DNA of 64,000 bases from Bacteroidota bacterium (GTDB taxonomy: Bacteria; Bacteroidota; Rhodothermia; Rhodothermales; UBA10348): positions 1-64,000 of the forward strand of contig JAJCYP010000004.1 in NCBI GenBank assembly GCA_029262855.1. Direction: 5' to 3'. Numbering within the stretch: the stretch's first letter is position 1; the number at the start of each line of letters is the position of its first letter. The notes under the pieces are model-generated. The model had not been told where the DNA came from. It saw only the letters and a list, made by a program, of their open reading frames with translations, and ran no database searches. Shown here in pieces: positions 25,272 through 34,605 of this stretch. Position numbers and translations under genes: made by a program.

Positions 25272-27719
25272 ATGATCGGTGCGATAGGCAAACTCCTCAT
25301 TCTGGTTGGCTTTGTAGCCACCGGCCTTTCGGGAATGGCCTATTTCCGGGCCGCCCAATTGGAGATCGGGAACGGCGATTGGCGGCGAGTCGGCCGCGCG
25401 GCGTGGAGCGTGATGACCATCGGGATGCTCATCGCCTACGGCTTCCTGTTCTTCCTCAGCCTGACCCACCAGTTTGAGTACGCCTACGTCTACGAGCACA
25501 CCGCCAGAGACCTCGGACTGAAATACCTGATCTCGGCGAATTGGGCCGGCCAGGAAGGCTCGTTCATGCTTTGGATTGTACTCAACGGACTGGTCGGCTG
25601 GTCGGTGATGCGATGGGCGCGCGAGTACGAAGCGCCCGCCATGGCGGTCATTGCGCTGTGCCAGGTGTTTCTGATATCCATGGTCGCGGGCCTGGATTTT
25701 GGCATTTTCAAACTCGGTGCCTCCCCCTTTGAGTTGCTCTCGGAGAAGTTTCCGAACGCGCCCATGCTGGCCGCCGGACTCGTTCCCGAGGATGGCCAGG
25801 GATTGAATGATCTGCTCCAGAATTACTGGATGGTAATCCATCCGCCGACCCTGTTCACCGGGTTCGCGGCCATGATTGTCCCGTTCGCCTTTTCGGTTGC
25901 CGCCCTGTGGAAGCGGCGCTACACCCAGTGGGTACGCCCGGCGCTCCCGTGGGCCCTTTTCGCCACAATGATTCTGGGCGTGGGAATCACCATGGGCGGA
26001 TACTGGGCCTACGTCACGCTCTCCTTCGGCGGGTACTGGGCGTGGGACCCGGTGGAAAATTCGTCCCTCGTCCCGTGGATCATCGGCATCGCGGCCATCC
26101 ACACCATGATTGTCCAGAAGCGAAGCGGCCGCAGCCAAAAGGCCTCCCTGTTTCTGAACATCCTGGCCTACATGTTCGTGATCTACTCGACATTCCTGAC
26201 GCGGTCGGGAATCCTGGGGGACATCTCCGTGCATTCCTTTGTGGACCTGGGCCTCTACAACCAGCTGCTCGTCTGGATTCTGTCGATGGGCATTCTGGGC
26301 TTTGGGCTCCTGGCCTATCGCTACAAGGAACTCCCGACCCCGACCAACGAGCCGGAGATGCTCTCGCGCGAGTTCATGATTTTCGCCGGAGCATTGCTTC
26401 TCTGTGCCGTGGCCTTGGTAGTCATTTTGGGTACGAGCGCCCCCATCATCGGACGCATTTTCAGGGACAACCCGTCCAGCGTCCCCCTTGCGTTCTACAA
26501 CACGTGGACCGTGCCACTGGCGGTGGTCTTCACGTTCCTGGCCGGCCTGGGACAGCTCTTCTGGTGGAGCAAGATGTCTCTGGACAATGTGAACCGGGTA
26601 CTCACCCGCCCCATTGTCCTCGCGGTCGCCGCTACGCTCCTTGTGCTCGTCCTGACGCCCTTTGTTGAGCAGTCTGCAGTCTCGACAGCCCTGGCAACCG
26701 CCGGCGTTCCCGCGGGCGCCCTGGCAGCCGGATTGGGCACCTTCTGGAGCACATACGGCCAAGGCCTGCTGCTCCTGCTTCTGCTTTTCGTGGCCTTCTT
26801 TGCCTTGTTCGGCAACGCCGAGGTCATGGTCAGGATAGCCAAGGGAAACCCGAAGTTGGCCGGTGGCGCGCTGTCCCACGTGGGCTTCTCCATTATGGTG
26901 CTTGGCATTATTGCCTCGAGCGGTTTTTCCGCGGCGATTGGACAGGGAACCGGTGTTCGCATGGGAGACAGCAGGGACAACTTCGTGATTGAGAGCGGAC
27001 AGACACTGGGGATAGACGGGTATGCCGTCACCTACCACGGTCGGGACGATTCGAACGCCGCGCGCCCTGAATACAGACTCGACTTTGTCGACCCAACCGG
27101 CCGTGCATTCTCGGTTGCCCCGGTGGTCTACAAGAGCAACAAGGACCAGTGGATCCAGCATCCTGATGTCACACGGTTCGTCGAGAAGGACATCTTCGTG
27201 GCCGTTTCTCCCAACAGCATGCTTGGAGTCGACCAGTCGGCTGACGGAGGCACGATTACGCTTGCCCGTGGGGACTCGACGCTGATCGGCTCGAGCGAAT
27301 ACTCTGTCCTCTTCCTTGATTACCAACTGGATCACGACGGGGCTACGCCTTCCGATGGCGAAGTGACCGTCGGCGCCATTCTGAGCGTCACCCAGATGGC
27401 CACCGGCGAGACGCGACGAATCACGCCTGTCTACCGTATCGACCAGGAGCGCCGTGTCCAGGTAGTCCCTGAGCCGCTGGATGAATGGGGATTGACGCTG
27501 GCGTTTGCGGCCATGAACGTCGATTCGGGCACGATTGACGTTGCAGTTACCGGCGTTCGAACGGCTCCCGCCGATTGGGTGGTTGTTCAAGCGTATGAAA
27601 AGCCGTTGATCACGCTGGTGTGGTTGGGCTTCATTCTGCTGACCATGGGCTTTATCGTCTCGGCGGTCCGACGCCAGCAGGAACAGCGCTACGCATTCGA
27701 TCGCGCAACCCGCGATTAA
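25272..27719 (+). CDS. ccmF: CcmF/CcsA-type cytochrome c haem lyase with long C-terminal domain
   Basis: An 815-residue membrane protein. It has multiple transmembrane helices and the tryptophan-rich WWD motif GGYWAWDPVENSSLVPW at about 253-269, which presents haem for ligation to apocytochrome c. Conserved histidine-bearing segments such as WMVIHPPTLFTGF are present. Proteobacterial CcmF is about 650 residues; here about 160 extra residues (about 560-760) form a hydrophilic, probably periplasmic region before a last helix (LITLVWLGFILLTMGFIVSAV). This longer form is common in Bacteroidota-like genomes, to my knowledge. No other ccm gene is adjacent. Confidence 0.88.
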   Translation: MIGAIGKLLILVGFVATGLSGMAYFRAAQLEIGNGDWRRVGRAAWSVMTIGMLIAYGFLFFLSLTHQFEYAYVYEHTARDLGLKYLISANWAGQEGSFMLWIVLNGLVGWSVMRWAREYEAPAMAVIALCQVFLISMVAGLDFGIFKLGASPFELLSEKFPNAPMLAAGLVPEDGQGLNDLLQNYWMVIHPPTLFTGFAAMIVPFAFSVAALWKRRYTQWVRPALPWALFATMILGVGITMGGYWAYVTLSFGGYWAWDPVENSSLVPWIIGIAAIHTMIVQKRSGRSQKASLFLNILAYMFVIYSTFLTRSGILGDISVHSFVDLGLYNQLLVWILSMGILGFGLLAYRYKELPTPTNEPEMLSREFMIFAGALLLCAVALVVILGTSAPIIGRIFRDNPSSVPLAFYNTWTVPLAVVFTFLAGLGQLFWWSKMSLDNVNRVLTRPIVLAVAATLLVLVLTPFVEQSAVSTALATAGVPAGALAAGLGTFWSTYGQGLLLLLLLFVAFFALFGNAEVMVRIAKGNPKLAGGALSHVGFSIMVLGIIASSGFSAAIGQGTGVRMGDSRDNFVIESGQTLGIDGYAVTYHGRDDSNAARPEYRLDFVDPTGRAFSVAPVVYKSNKDQWIQHPDVTRFVEKDIFVAVSPNSMLGVDQSADGGTITLARGDSTLIGSSEYSVLFLDYQLDHDGATPSDGEVTVGAILSVTQMATGETRRITPVYRIDQERRVQVVPEPLDEWGLTLAFAAMNVDSGTIDVAVTGVRTAPADWVVVQAYEKPLITLVWLGFILLTMGFIVSAVRRQQEQRYAFDRATRD

Positions 27720-27755
27720 TATCTCGCCTCGGTTGGCCGATACCGTGGGGGCATC

Positions 27756-28496
27756 ATGCTCAGCCCGCCCCCTTTCATGAAGTCCGCCCCCCGCATTCTC
27801 ATCGTTGAGGACGATTCGACGAATCTCCTCGTGATCACCCACATGCTCCGCAGGCTGGGACACGAGGCGGACATCGCGCGCAACGGGTTGGAGGCCGTAG
27901 CGGCCGCCGAGCGCACCCAGTACGACATCATCTTCATGGATCTGATGATGCCGGAGCTGGACGGAATCCAGGCAGCAAGGCAGATTCGGGGACAGCCTTC
28001 TGGAGAAGGCCCCATGATCTTTGCCGTCACGGCCAACGTGATGCCTGAAGATCGTGCCGCCGCGCTTGCCGCCGGAATGAATGACTACGTCACCAAGCCC
28101 ATTCGCATGGAGACCATTCGCGAGTTGGTCTTGACCGGATCGAGTGAGAAGACCTCACAGGATTTCTTCAACGTCGGGACTTTCGAAGAACTACGCGAAG
28201 TCATGGGCGACGCCGACTTCTTTGTAGAACTGGTTTCGGAGTTCATCCAGAACTCGGAAAAACTCGTGGCCGAGATGACTGCCGGTCTCGCTGCACAGGA
28301 CTGGGACGCGATAAGCCGCGCGGCTCACAGCCTGAAATCCACCAGCGCGGCCTTCGGAGGAGTGACTCTCACCGAGAGCATTGTGATGGCGGAGGACGCT
28401 GTCAGACACGAAACCACGCATCAGTTGCCTGGCATTCTCGCAGACCTCAGGCACGAACGCGATCGCCTTTGCGCCCTGCTCGAAGCCTCAGTCTGA
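27756..28496 (+). CDS. Receiver-HPt phosphorelay protein
   Basis: A 246-residue protein with two modules. The receiver domain (about 12-130) has acidic residues in LIVEDDSTN, phosphoacceptor D62 in IIFMDLMMPELDG and lysine in YVTKPI. The HPt domain (about 145-240) has the phospho-histidine H191 in RAAHSLKSTSAAFGG. There is no kinase or output domain, so it should relay phosphate from a hybrid kinase elsewhere to another regulator. An alternative ATG at 27777 removes seven residues. It follows ccmF by 36 bases on the same strand and may be cotranscribed, but no functional link is evident. Confidence 0.87.
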   Translation: MLSPPPFMKSAPRILIVEDDSTNLLVITHMLRRLGHEADIARNGLEAVAAAERTQYDIIFMDLMMPELDGIQAARQIRGQPSGEGPMIFAVTANVMPEDRAAALAAGMNDYVTKPIRMETIRELVLTGSSEKTSQDFFNVGTFEELREVMGDADFFVELVSEFIQNSEKLVAEMTAGLAAQDWDAISRAAHSLKSTSAAFGGVTLTESIVMAEDAVRHETTHQLPGILADLRHERDRLCALLEASV

Positions 28497-28499
28497 TCC

Positions 28500-30506
28500 C
28501 TACTGCCTGACCAGCAGTCGACCTCGACTCGGAGAGCCCCGCTCCCGGAGCAGATAGACCCCCGAGACCACATCCGGAAGACTGACCGTCGATGCACCGA
28601 ATGGGGTCCGCCACGATGTGACGGTTCGGCCCGTGACATCCACCAATTCCAGAGTCGCCGGACGATCTGAACGGATGCTCAGGTTGTCGTGAAAGGGATT
28701 GGGAAAGACGTCCAGTCGTAGTATCTCCGGCAGTGTCGCCACGGCGGAAACTGTCACCTTCCGGAAGTTGCGGGACTTCAGAGCGCCCCGGCGCCAGAGG
28801 CCGTCCTCGGTGACGACGGTCCAGACAAAGTCTCCGTCGGTCAGGCCGCTGATGTCGACTTCAACGGAGGTTCCCGAGATGCCCTCGACCACCATCTCGC
28901 CTGTCAGGCTGCGGTCCTCATGGGAAAAAATCGCGAGCGTGTAGCTGATGGGGTCCAGGTCTGCGTCGGAGCCGGCACTCCACTCGAAACGGACGGTGCC
29001 TTCCAACTCCGCCTCGTCAGCCGGTAGCAACAGTGATCCTGCTACTGGCGGGTTTGTGATGCCTGCGGACCCGCTGACCCGCAGGTGCTGGTCGGCGCGC
29101 ACATCGAGAAGTCTGGTGGTGAATCCGGTCGGCCAGCGGATTACCAGCGAGTCGACCTGAGTGGCCTCACCCAGTCCAAAGTGGACCGAAAGGTCCAGAT
29201 TCTGGGAAGTCATCCCGTCGCCGGCCGTGACCTGTCGGTACAGCGGCGTGGCGTCCAGCCAGGCCACCACGGTGGCCCCGATAGCGGCCGCGTTCTCGCC
29301 CTCGGCCATCAGGCGTACGGTCATCCAGTGGCTCGATCCAACATCGTTCACGAACAACCTGTTGCCCGTGCGCGACGCCAGACCTACGTCGACCCAGCCG
29401 TCCACGTTGAAGTCTGAGACAGCCACGGCAATCGTCGCGTCGATCGGAAGCAGGCCCAGACCGGGCAGGATGTCCGTGAAGGTCCCATCCCCCTGGTTTC
29501 GAAGCAGGCGATGGGGAGAAAAGTCGTTGGCCAGGTAGATATCCTCCCAACCGTCGTTGTCAAAATCTGCCGCCGAGGCCCCAAATCCCCAGTCGTCCTC
29601 CCCGCCCGCGACACCGGCCGCCTCTGACACGTCCTCGAAGGTGCCATCCCCCAGATTTCTGTACAACTTGTTGACACCGGTCCGGGCGTTCGGACCATAG
29701 ATGGGCATGTTGGCCACGAAGATGTCTGGCCACAGGTCTCGGTCAAAGTCCGTCCAGACTACTGCCCAGCCTGCCAGCGAGTCGGCCACCATGGCCTCGG
29801 ATCCGACATCCACAAACGTCCCGTCTCCCTCGTTCCGGAACAGCGAGTTGACGGACTGGGCGGGATCTCCCTGAGAGCAGGCCGCGATGTACACGTCCAG
29901 GTCGCCGTCCCGGTCGAAGTCTGCCGCGGCCACCCCGTATGACTTGCGATCGTTGAGGATGGCAGCAAGTCCGGCGTCTCGGTACCGCCCACCACCCAGG
30001 TTTTCGAACAGCTTGTTGGACCCGAATTCCTCTCCCACGAACAAGTCCAGGTCTCCGTCCTGGTCATAGTCTCCCCAGGAGGCCCCCTGCGACTGGGCGG
30101 CTGACATGTCGATCCCGTTGTTCTGGCTGGCCAGGTCCCACCGAAGGCCGTAGCGATTGCGGAAGACGCGGGATCCCACGTCGAGGTCCTCCACGTACAG
30201 ATCCGGGAACTGGTCGCCGTCGGCGTCGGCGAAAACGCCGCCGAAGACCTCCGTTCCGTCGGGTCCCTCGAAGCGCGCGGTCTGCAGTACGTCTTCAAAC
30301 AGCAGCGAGTCGGTCTGGATATACAGTCGGCCGGGATGATAGAAATCCGGTCGGCCGTCCAGGTTCACGTCGGCCGCGCTGGCACCGAAAAGAATCTGCG
30401 TTCCGGATCCCTCGGACTGGAAGGCGCCAGCTGCAGCGGTGAAGGTCTGGCCGGAGGCGGGCGGAACGGCGGCAAAAACTGCGAGCAGGAGCGTCAGGAG
30501 GCGCAT
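28500..30506 (-). CDS. Secreted FG-GAP/ASPIC-UnbV repeat protein with T9SS sorting domain
   Basis: A 668-residue exported protein of the CRTAC1-like type. A signal peptide (MRLLTLLLAVFAAVPPASG) is followed by VCBS/FG-GAP blades with calcium-loop motifs DYDQDGDLDLF, DFDRDGDLDVY and DFDNDGWEDIY (about 40-420). The ASPIC/UnbV module follows (HFGLGEATQVDSLVIRWPTG), then an Ig-like domain, then a T9SS type A sorting domain (LDVFPNPFHDNLSIRS...GVYLLRE). It is probably displayed on or released from the cell surface. The start at 30506 is chosen for the signal peptide. It is a paralogue of the gene at 54726. Confidence 0.88.
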   Translation of the reverse strand: MRLLTLLLAVFAAVPPASGQTFTAAAGAFQSEGSGTQILFGASAADVNLDGRPDFYHPGRLYIQTDSLLFEDVLQTARFEGPDGTEVFGGVFADADGDQFPDLYVEDLDVGSRVFRNRYGLRWDLASQNNGIDMSAAQSQGASWGDYDQDGDLDLFVGEEFGSNKLFENLGGGRYRDAGLAAILNDRKSYGVAAADFDRDGDLDVYIAACSQGDPAQSVNSLFRNEGDGTFVDVGSEAMVADSLAGWAVVWTDFDRDLWPDIFVANMPIYGPNARTGVNKLYRNLGDGTFEDVSEAAGVAGGEDDWGFGASAADFDNDGWEDIYLANDFSPHRLLRNQGDGTFTDILPGLGLLPIDATIAVAVSDFNVDGWVDVGLASRTGNRLFVNDVGSSHWMTVRLMAEGENAAAIGATVVAWLDATPLYRQVTAGDGMTSQNLDLSVHFGLGEATQVDSLVIRWPTGFTTRLLDVRADQHLRVSGSAGITNPPVAGSLLLPADEAELEGTVRFEWSAGSDADLDPISYTLAIFSHEDRSLTGEMVVEGISGTSVEVDISGLTDGDFVWTVVTEDGLWRRGALKSRNFRKVTVSAVATLPEILRLDVFPNPFHDNLSIRSDRPATLELVDVTGRTVTSWRTPFGASTVSLPDVVSGVYLLRERGSPSRGRLLVRQ

Positions 30507-30566
30507 TCTGGTGGGGTTGTGATACGTGCAGCCCAGGTGCAAATCACGGTCCAAATCCCCCACACC

Positions 30567-30601
30567 GAAAAGAGGCTCCCGGTCCGCCAACCGGGAGCCT
30601 C
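30567..30601 (-). terminator. Terminator of the upstream surface-protein gene
   Basis: GAGGCTCCCGGT (30572-30583) and ACCGGGAGCCTC (30590-30601) form a perfect 12-bp stem with a 6-base loop. On the minus strand it is followed by TTTT. It ends transcription of the 1256-residue protein gene before the FG-GAP gene, so the two are separate units. Confidence 0.85.
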
Positions 30602-30669
30602 AAAAGCTGCTTGCCAGAACCTGTTCGGTCAAACAGCGCATTGTTGGTCGCTCGACGCGACCCGATCCC

Positions 30670-33600
30670 CTACTTGAGGAGAATCATGTGCCTGGTCACG
30701 CTGGACTCCGGCGTGTTGAAGGTGTACAGATAGGTGCCACTCGGAAGGCCCGAGGCATCGAACTGAACCTCGTGGTTCCCGGCGGACATCGTGCCCGACA
30801 CCAACGTGCGGACGGCGCGGCCCAGAATATCGTAGACCACAACCTGAACTTCGCTGGCCTCCGGAAGGGCGAATTGAATCGTCGTCACCGGATTGAACGG
30901 GTTCGGGTAGTTCTGCGAGAGGCTGTATTCCGTTGGGACGGTCAGATCGACCACGGGCTCGGTGGCCGTGGAGACGGTTCCCGCCACGCTCTGGTGGAAT
31001 CCGCCGTCACTCGTTCCGAAATAGACCGTCCCGTTGCCGACAGCGACGAAGGACACTTCCATCTCGCGCAGCGCGAACTCGGTCTGATCGGATCCGTCCG
31101 TGTTGGGGTCTGTGTCAAGGTAGACGCCGAATCCCCAGGTTGCGATGTAGAGGTCATCGTCCGCATCCACCACGCCCATCGCGTCGCTGTTGAATGCGAG
31201 ACCGCGAACCTCTGGCGTAACCGGCCCGGAGTCTAGCGTCACGGTGAGACCCTGATCGGTCCACGCAGGTGTCACCGCGCTCAGGTCAATGCTGAACAGG
31301 CCGCGGGCCGTTCCGGCATAGAGGCGATCCGCATCGTCAGGCGAGAACGCGAGGTCAAACACGTGACCGGCGTTGGGGGTGGGCTGATCGGCCAGTGCGT
31401 CGACGACAGTCCCCGTCCCAACCGTAGATGGGACAACGGGCCCCCACGTCAGACCGAAGTCATCGGTTACCCAGACGCCCTTGCCGAAGGTACCGGCGTA
31501 AACCGTTCCCGCGGTGGTCGGATGGGCTTCCAGCGACCACGGCGTGTCTGCCGCCACATCGGGCAGCGAAGAGACTTCCTGCCAGACAGTGCCACCGTTG
31601 AGCGAGCGGAAGAGCTTCCCGTTGTTCGCTGAGATGTACAGGATGTCCGAGGAGTCCTCGGTGATCGCGTAGACGTTGATCCATCCCGTGGGCTGGCCGG
31701 CCAGACTCGGCTCGGCATCTACCCAGGAGAGCCCGCCGTCGTCCGAGTAGTAGAGCCCAGCACTTCCCCACGTGGCGAGCCAAATCCGGTCGTTGTCTTC
31801 GTCATAGTAGAAGTCGTTCGGATGCAACGGATAGGGTAGCCCCTGACCGCACTCCCGCCACGTCTCCGCCACGAAGGCCGGGTTGACTGTGAAGACGATG
31901 CCGTCTGGCTCAGGAATCCGGCACAGGATTGCGCTGCTGCCCCCCGGGTAACCTTGAAACAGCCCCAGGATCACACGCTCGAAGGTGACACCGGAGACTT
32001 CAAACTGGTAGACCAGCGCGGCTATCGGCTGCGCTTTTACGGGGAACTTGAACGCAGTTCCGATCAGGGTCACCGAATCATCAGTGGATTTGTTGTCCGT
32101 AGTCGCCGACGAAACCGTTGCCTCGGTCTCAGTAGCCGAGTTCACGAACACGGTCCCGGTCAGCGTTGCGGACCCGCCCGACGGAATCGAAGTGATGATC
32201 CAGTCATCGCCGACAATGGTACCGGTCGAGAGCACCGGACCGGTGGTGAATGTGAGGGATGCCACCGCGTTGGCCACAACGATACACTGGGCTTCGTTGG
32301 GTCCGTTGTTGGTGACCGTCAGCGTGAACGTGGTCTTGTCACCCGGGAAGAGCGTGTTCGAGGTGGCCAGCGAGAGGTTCGCCACAAAGTTGGCCACGGC
32401 CTCAATACCGGTGTAGTCGATGTCATCCAGCGGTCCAGGGCTGAACGTCACGATACCCGGAGTCGAGAGGTCCGCCGTTTGTCCACCGGGGACACTGACA
32501 TTGAGCACGTCGCCCGGGCAGGTGGCGGGTGCGCCTCCGGCCAGGTTGAAGTCCGTGTAGCCGTTGGTGGGCGTCACATTGAAGGTGTCGGCGCCCGTAT
32601 CACCGTTGACGGTTACCGTAATTGCCGGCAACGTGCCGCCGCTGGTGTCGAGTGCGCCCAGATTCAGCGTGTCGTCACCGCCCAGGGCGTTGATGGTCAG
32701 CGTGGACGTCGGATTGCCGAACGTGTACGACTCGACCTTTTCGGAGTCGATGAAGGACACGTTGTTGTTGGATGTCCCGTCGCCGTCGGCGCTCAGAACG
32801 ATGGTCTCGGCCGTTACGTCGAAGTTGAAGGTTCGGCTGATCGGGAAGTTGGCCGAATCGTCGATGGGCTCGAGCCCCGTGTAGGTGATAGTCGAGGAGA
32901 ACGTGGCGCAGGTCCCACCCGTGGAGGTTCCTGAGACCACGACCACGCCATCGGTCGCACTACTCGGAGTGTGGGTAATGTCATCCAAGGTGCAGTCTGC
33001 ATCGAATGCACCGAAGGTCAGACTGTCCGTGCCGTTCCCGAGCGCCACAATAATGTCCGTGAATGCAAGTACGTCGAGATCCAGAATCACATCGTCGTCG
33101 CCCACGGTGCCGACCAGAGCCGGCGTCACCGCGCCGTAGTCTCCAAGCGGAATCGTGAAGACATCCCCGTTCGGGAACGTGAATACGAGCGAGCCGCCTG
33201 CGTATGTCACGATGAGCCCCGTAATCGTCCCGTCGCGAGGCTGCGGCATGATCTGATCGACGGTCGATGCCGCGGCAGCGGCAGCAATGGTCCTGAAATA
33301 GCCCAGCGAATTGGGGACTCCTGCCGCTGAGGAGAACGTAAGATTGTCGACCGCGAACACAGGCACGGTCGACGTCGACAGCATGGAGGTGTCGATGGTT
33401 GACAGCGGTTGGGTGCTGATATCAGGATGGGCCAGATTCACAATGAGGGGAATGACCTGCGCCCCGAAGTCACCGATAGATTCCGAAACCGTGGACTGGG
33501 TTGTCTGGACTATCGCACCGAGGTACGGCCCATCAATACCACCATCGCCGTAGGTATTGCCGGAAAGCAATGCACCCGTGTCGATGGTCCCTGTCTCTGA

Positions 33601-34440
33601 GTCCTGGAGGACCGCGATGCCGAGGCCCTGCTCTTCCGTGCCACCAACCGAACTGGTTGCCGTGCTGGGGGCGCCATTGGAGATGTCATCGAGGACGTTG
33701 TTCGTCACCGTTGTGCCCGCGCCAACCGTCGCACCTGAGATGCTCTTCAGGTACATCCCGGCTCCCGCCGTTCCCGCGACTCCGGCGCCGATGTCGTTGC
33801 CATCCCCGATTCCGGTGATGGTATTGGAATCGATCAGCAGATCAGAGATGGATCCGCGCGTCGTCGCGTCGGAGCCTCCGCCCATCGTCCAGATTCCGTA
33901 GGCGTAGTTGAACGTGCCATTCGGATTCTCGTCAGGAACATCCCGGATGAAATTGTTGACCACGTCGATGCCCGAGATGTCATCGGGATTCGCGGCCGTG
34001 CCCGAGTTCCAGACCCGAAGTCCGGCCCATACCCCCGCCTGGTTGAGCCCATCAATATCGCAGCCATTGACCGTGACATTACTGGTTCGAATCTCCAGCA
34101 CGTAGGTGGCTCCTCCCGAGGGGTTCAGCACCGTTTCCGAGGCCGCGCCGGCGGTTCGACCCGAAGGATCGACGCCAGCCTGTGCGCACGCGAGGGTGAC
34201 GCCCTTCGTGAAGGACACGCTTTCCGCGAAGGTGCCCGCACCCACGTCGATGGTGTCTCCCGCATCTGCCTCGTCGAGCGCGTGCCCGATGGTCGCGCAG
34301 GCGCTTGACGATGAGGTGCACGTATTGGCAGCGTCGCTGCCTCCACTTCGCACGTAACGAGTTGTTTGTGCCGATACCGGCACGGCGGTAAGTGCGGCCG
34401 TTGCCAGAAAGACAACGAGCATTCCGTAATTCTTGAGCAT
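30670..34440 (-). CDS. Large secreted beta-helix / DUF11 / BNR-like protein with T9SS sorting domain
   Basis: A 1256-residue exported mosaic. A signal peptide (MLKNYGMLVVFLATAALTA) is followed by a right-handed beta-helix region (about 25-330), seen as runs such as LLIDSNTITGIGDGNDIGAG. A repeated beta-sandwich region covers about 350-680 (ALGGDDTLNLGALD). A DUF11-type module (SLATSNTLFPGDKTTFTLTV, about 690-790) comes next. A propeller with BNR/sialidase-like repeats (about 830-1160, GLYYSDDGGLSWVD, LFRSLNGGTVW) precedes a clear type A sorting domain (YPNPFNPVTTIQFALPE...GLPSGTYLYTFNT). No catalytic residues are evident. It is probably an adhesin-like or polymer-binding surface protein. Confidence 0.87.
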   Translation of the reverse strand: MLKNYGMLVVFLATAALTAVPVSAQTTRYVRSGGSDAANTCTSSSSACATIGHALDEADAGDTIDVGAGTFAESVSFTKGVTLACAQAGVDPSGRTAGAASETVLNPSGGATYVLEIRTSNVTVNGCDIDGLNQAGVWAGLRVWNSGTAANPDDISGIDVVNNFIRDVPDENPNGTFNYAYGIWTMGGGSDATTRGSISDLLIDSNTITGIGDGNDIGAGVAGTAGAGMYLKSISGATVGAGTTVTNNVLDDISNGAPSTATSSVGGTEEQGLGIAVLQDSETGTIDTGALLSGNTYGDGGIDGPYLGAIVQTTQSTVSESIGDFGAQVIPLIVNLAHPDISTQPLSTIDTSMLSTSTVPVFAVDNLTFSSAAGVPNSLGYFRTIAAAAAASTVDQIMPQPRDGTITGLIVTYAGGSLVFTFPNGDVFTIPLGDYGAVTPALVGTVGDDDVILDLDVLAFTDIIVALGNGTDSLTFGAFDADCTLDDITHTPSSATDGVVVVSGTSTGGTCATFSSTITYTGLEPIDDSANFPISRTFNFDVTAETIVLSADGDGTSNNNVSFIDSEKVESYTFGNPTSTLTINALGGDDTLNLGALDTSGGTLPAITVTVNGDTGADTFNVTPTNGYTDFNLAGGAPATCPGDVLNVSVPGGQTADLSTPGIVTFSPGPLDDIDYTGIEAVANFVANLSLATSNTLFPGDKTTFTLTVTNNGPNEAQCIVVANAVASLTFTTGPVLSTGTIVGDDWIITSIPSGGSATLTGTVFVNSATETEATVSSATTDNKSTDDSVTLIGTAFKFPVKAQPIAALVYQFEVSGVTFERVILGLFQGYPGGSSAILCRIPEPDGIVFTVNPAFVAETWRECGQGLPYPLHPNDFYYDEDNDRIWLATWGSAGLYYSDDGGLSWVDAEPSLAGQPTGWINVYAITEDSSDILYISANNGKLFRSLNGGTVWQEVSSLPDVAADTPWSLEAHPTTAGTVYAGTFGKGVWVTDDFGLTWGPVVPSTVGTGTVVDALADQPTPNAGHVFDLAFSPDDADRLYAGTARGLFSIDLSAVTPAWTDQGLTVTLDSGPVTPEVRGLAFNSDAMGVVDADDDLYIATWGFGVYLDTDPNTDGSDQTEFALREMEVSFVAVGNGTVYFGTSDGGFHQSVAGTVSTATEPVVDLTVPTEYSLSQNYPNPFNPVTTIQFALPEASEVQVVVYDILGRAVRTLVSGTMSAGNHEVQFDASGLPSGTYLYTFNTPESSVTRHMILLK

Positions 34441-34537
34441 CGCTCCCCGCGATCTAAACTGATAGAGGGCTGGAATCGGGAGTGACCTTGGCGGCGTCAA
34501 CAACCCCGAGGTGTACATCGGTTCACAGGGGAGTACG

Positions 34538-34552
34538 TCCGAATAGTTCGGA
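34538..34552. repeat. Inverted repeat TCCGAA-TAG-TTCGGA
   Basis: A perfect 6-bp inverted repeat with a 3-base spacer. It lies about 100 bases upstream of the large surface-protein gene and 55 bases downstream of the metal permease stop (both minus strand). There is no T-run, so it is more likely an operator than a terminator. The rest of 34441-34605 shows nothing else I can support. Confidence 0.35.
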
Positions 34553-34605
34553 TTCGCGTCCGATGTCTGACATTTATTGTCCGGCCTGTGCTATCCGGGC
34601 CCTGC

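Noticed and set aside
25221..27863. An 880-residue open frame on the minus strand opposite the ccmF-like gene
   Set aside because: The product is highly charged and rich in Gln, Arg and Gly, with no domain or membrane logic. It spans the promoter area and the neighbouring gene. The plus strand clearly encodes the haem lyase. It arises from the GC-rich third positions.
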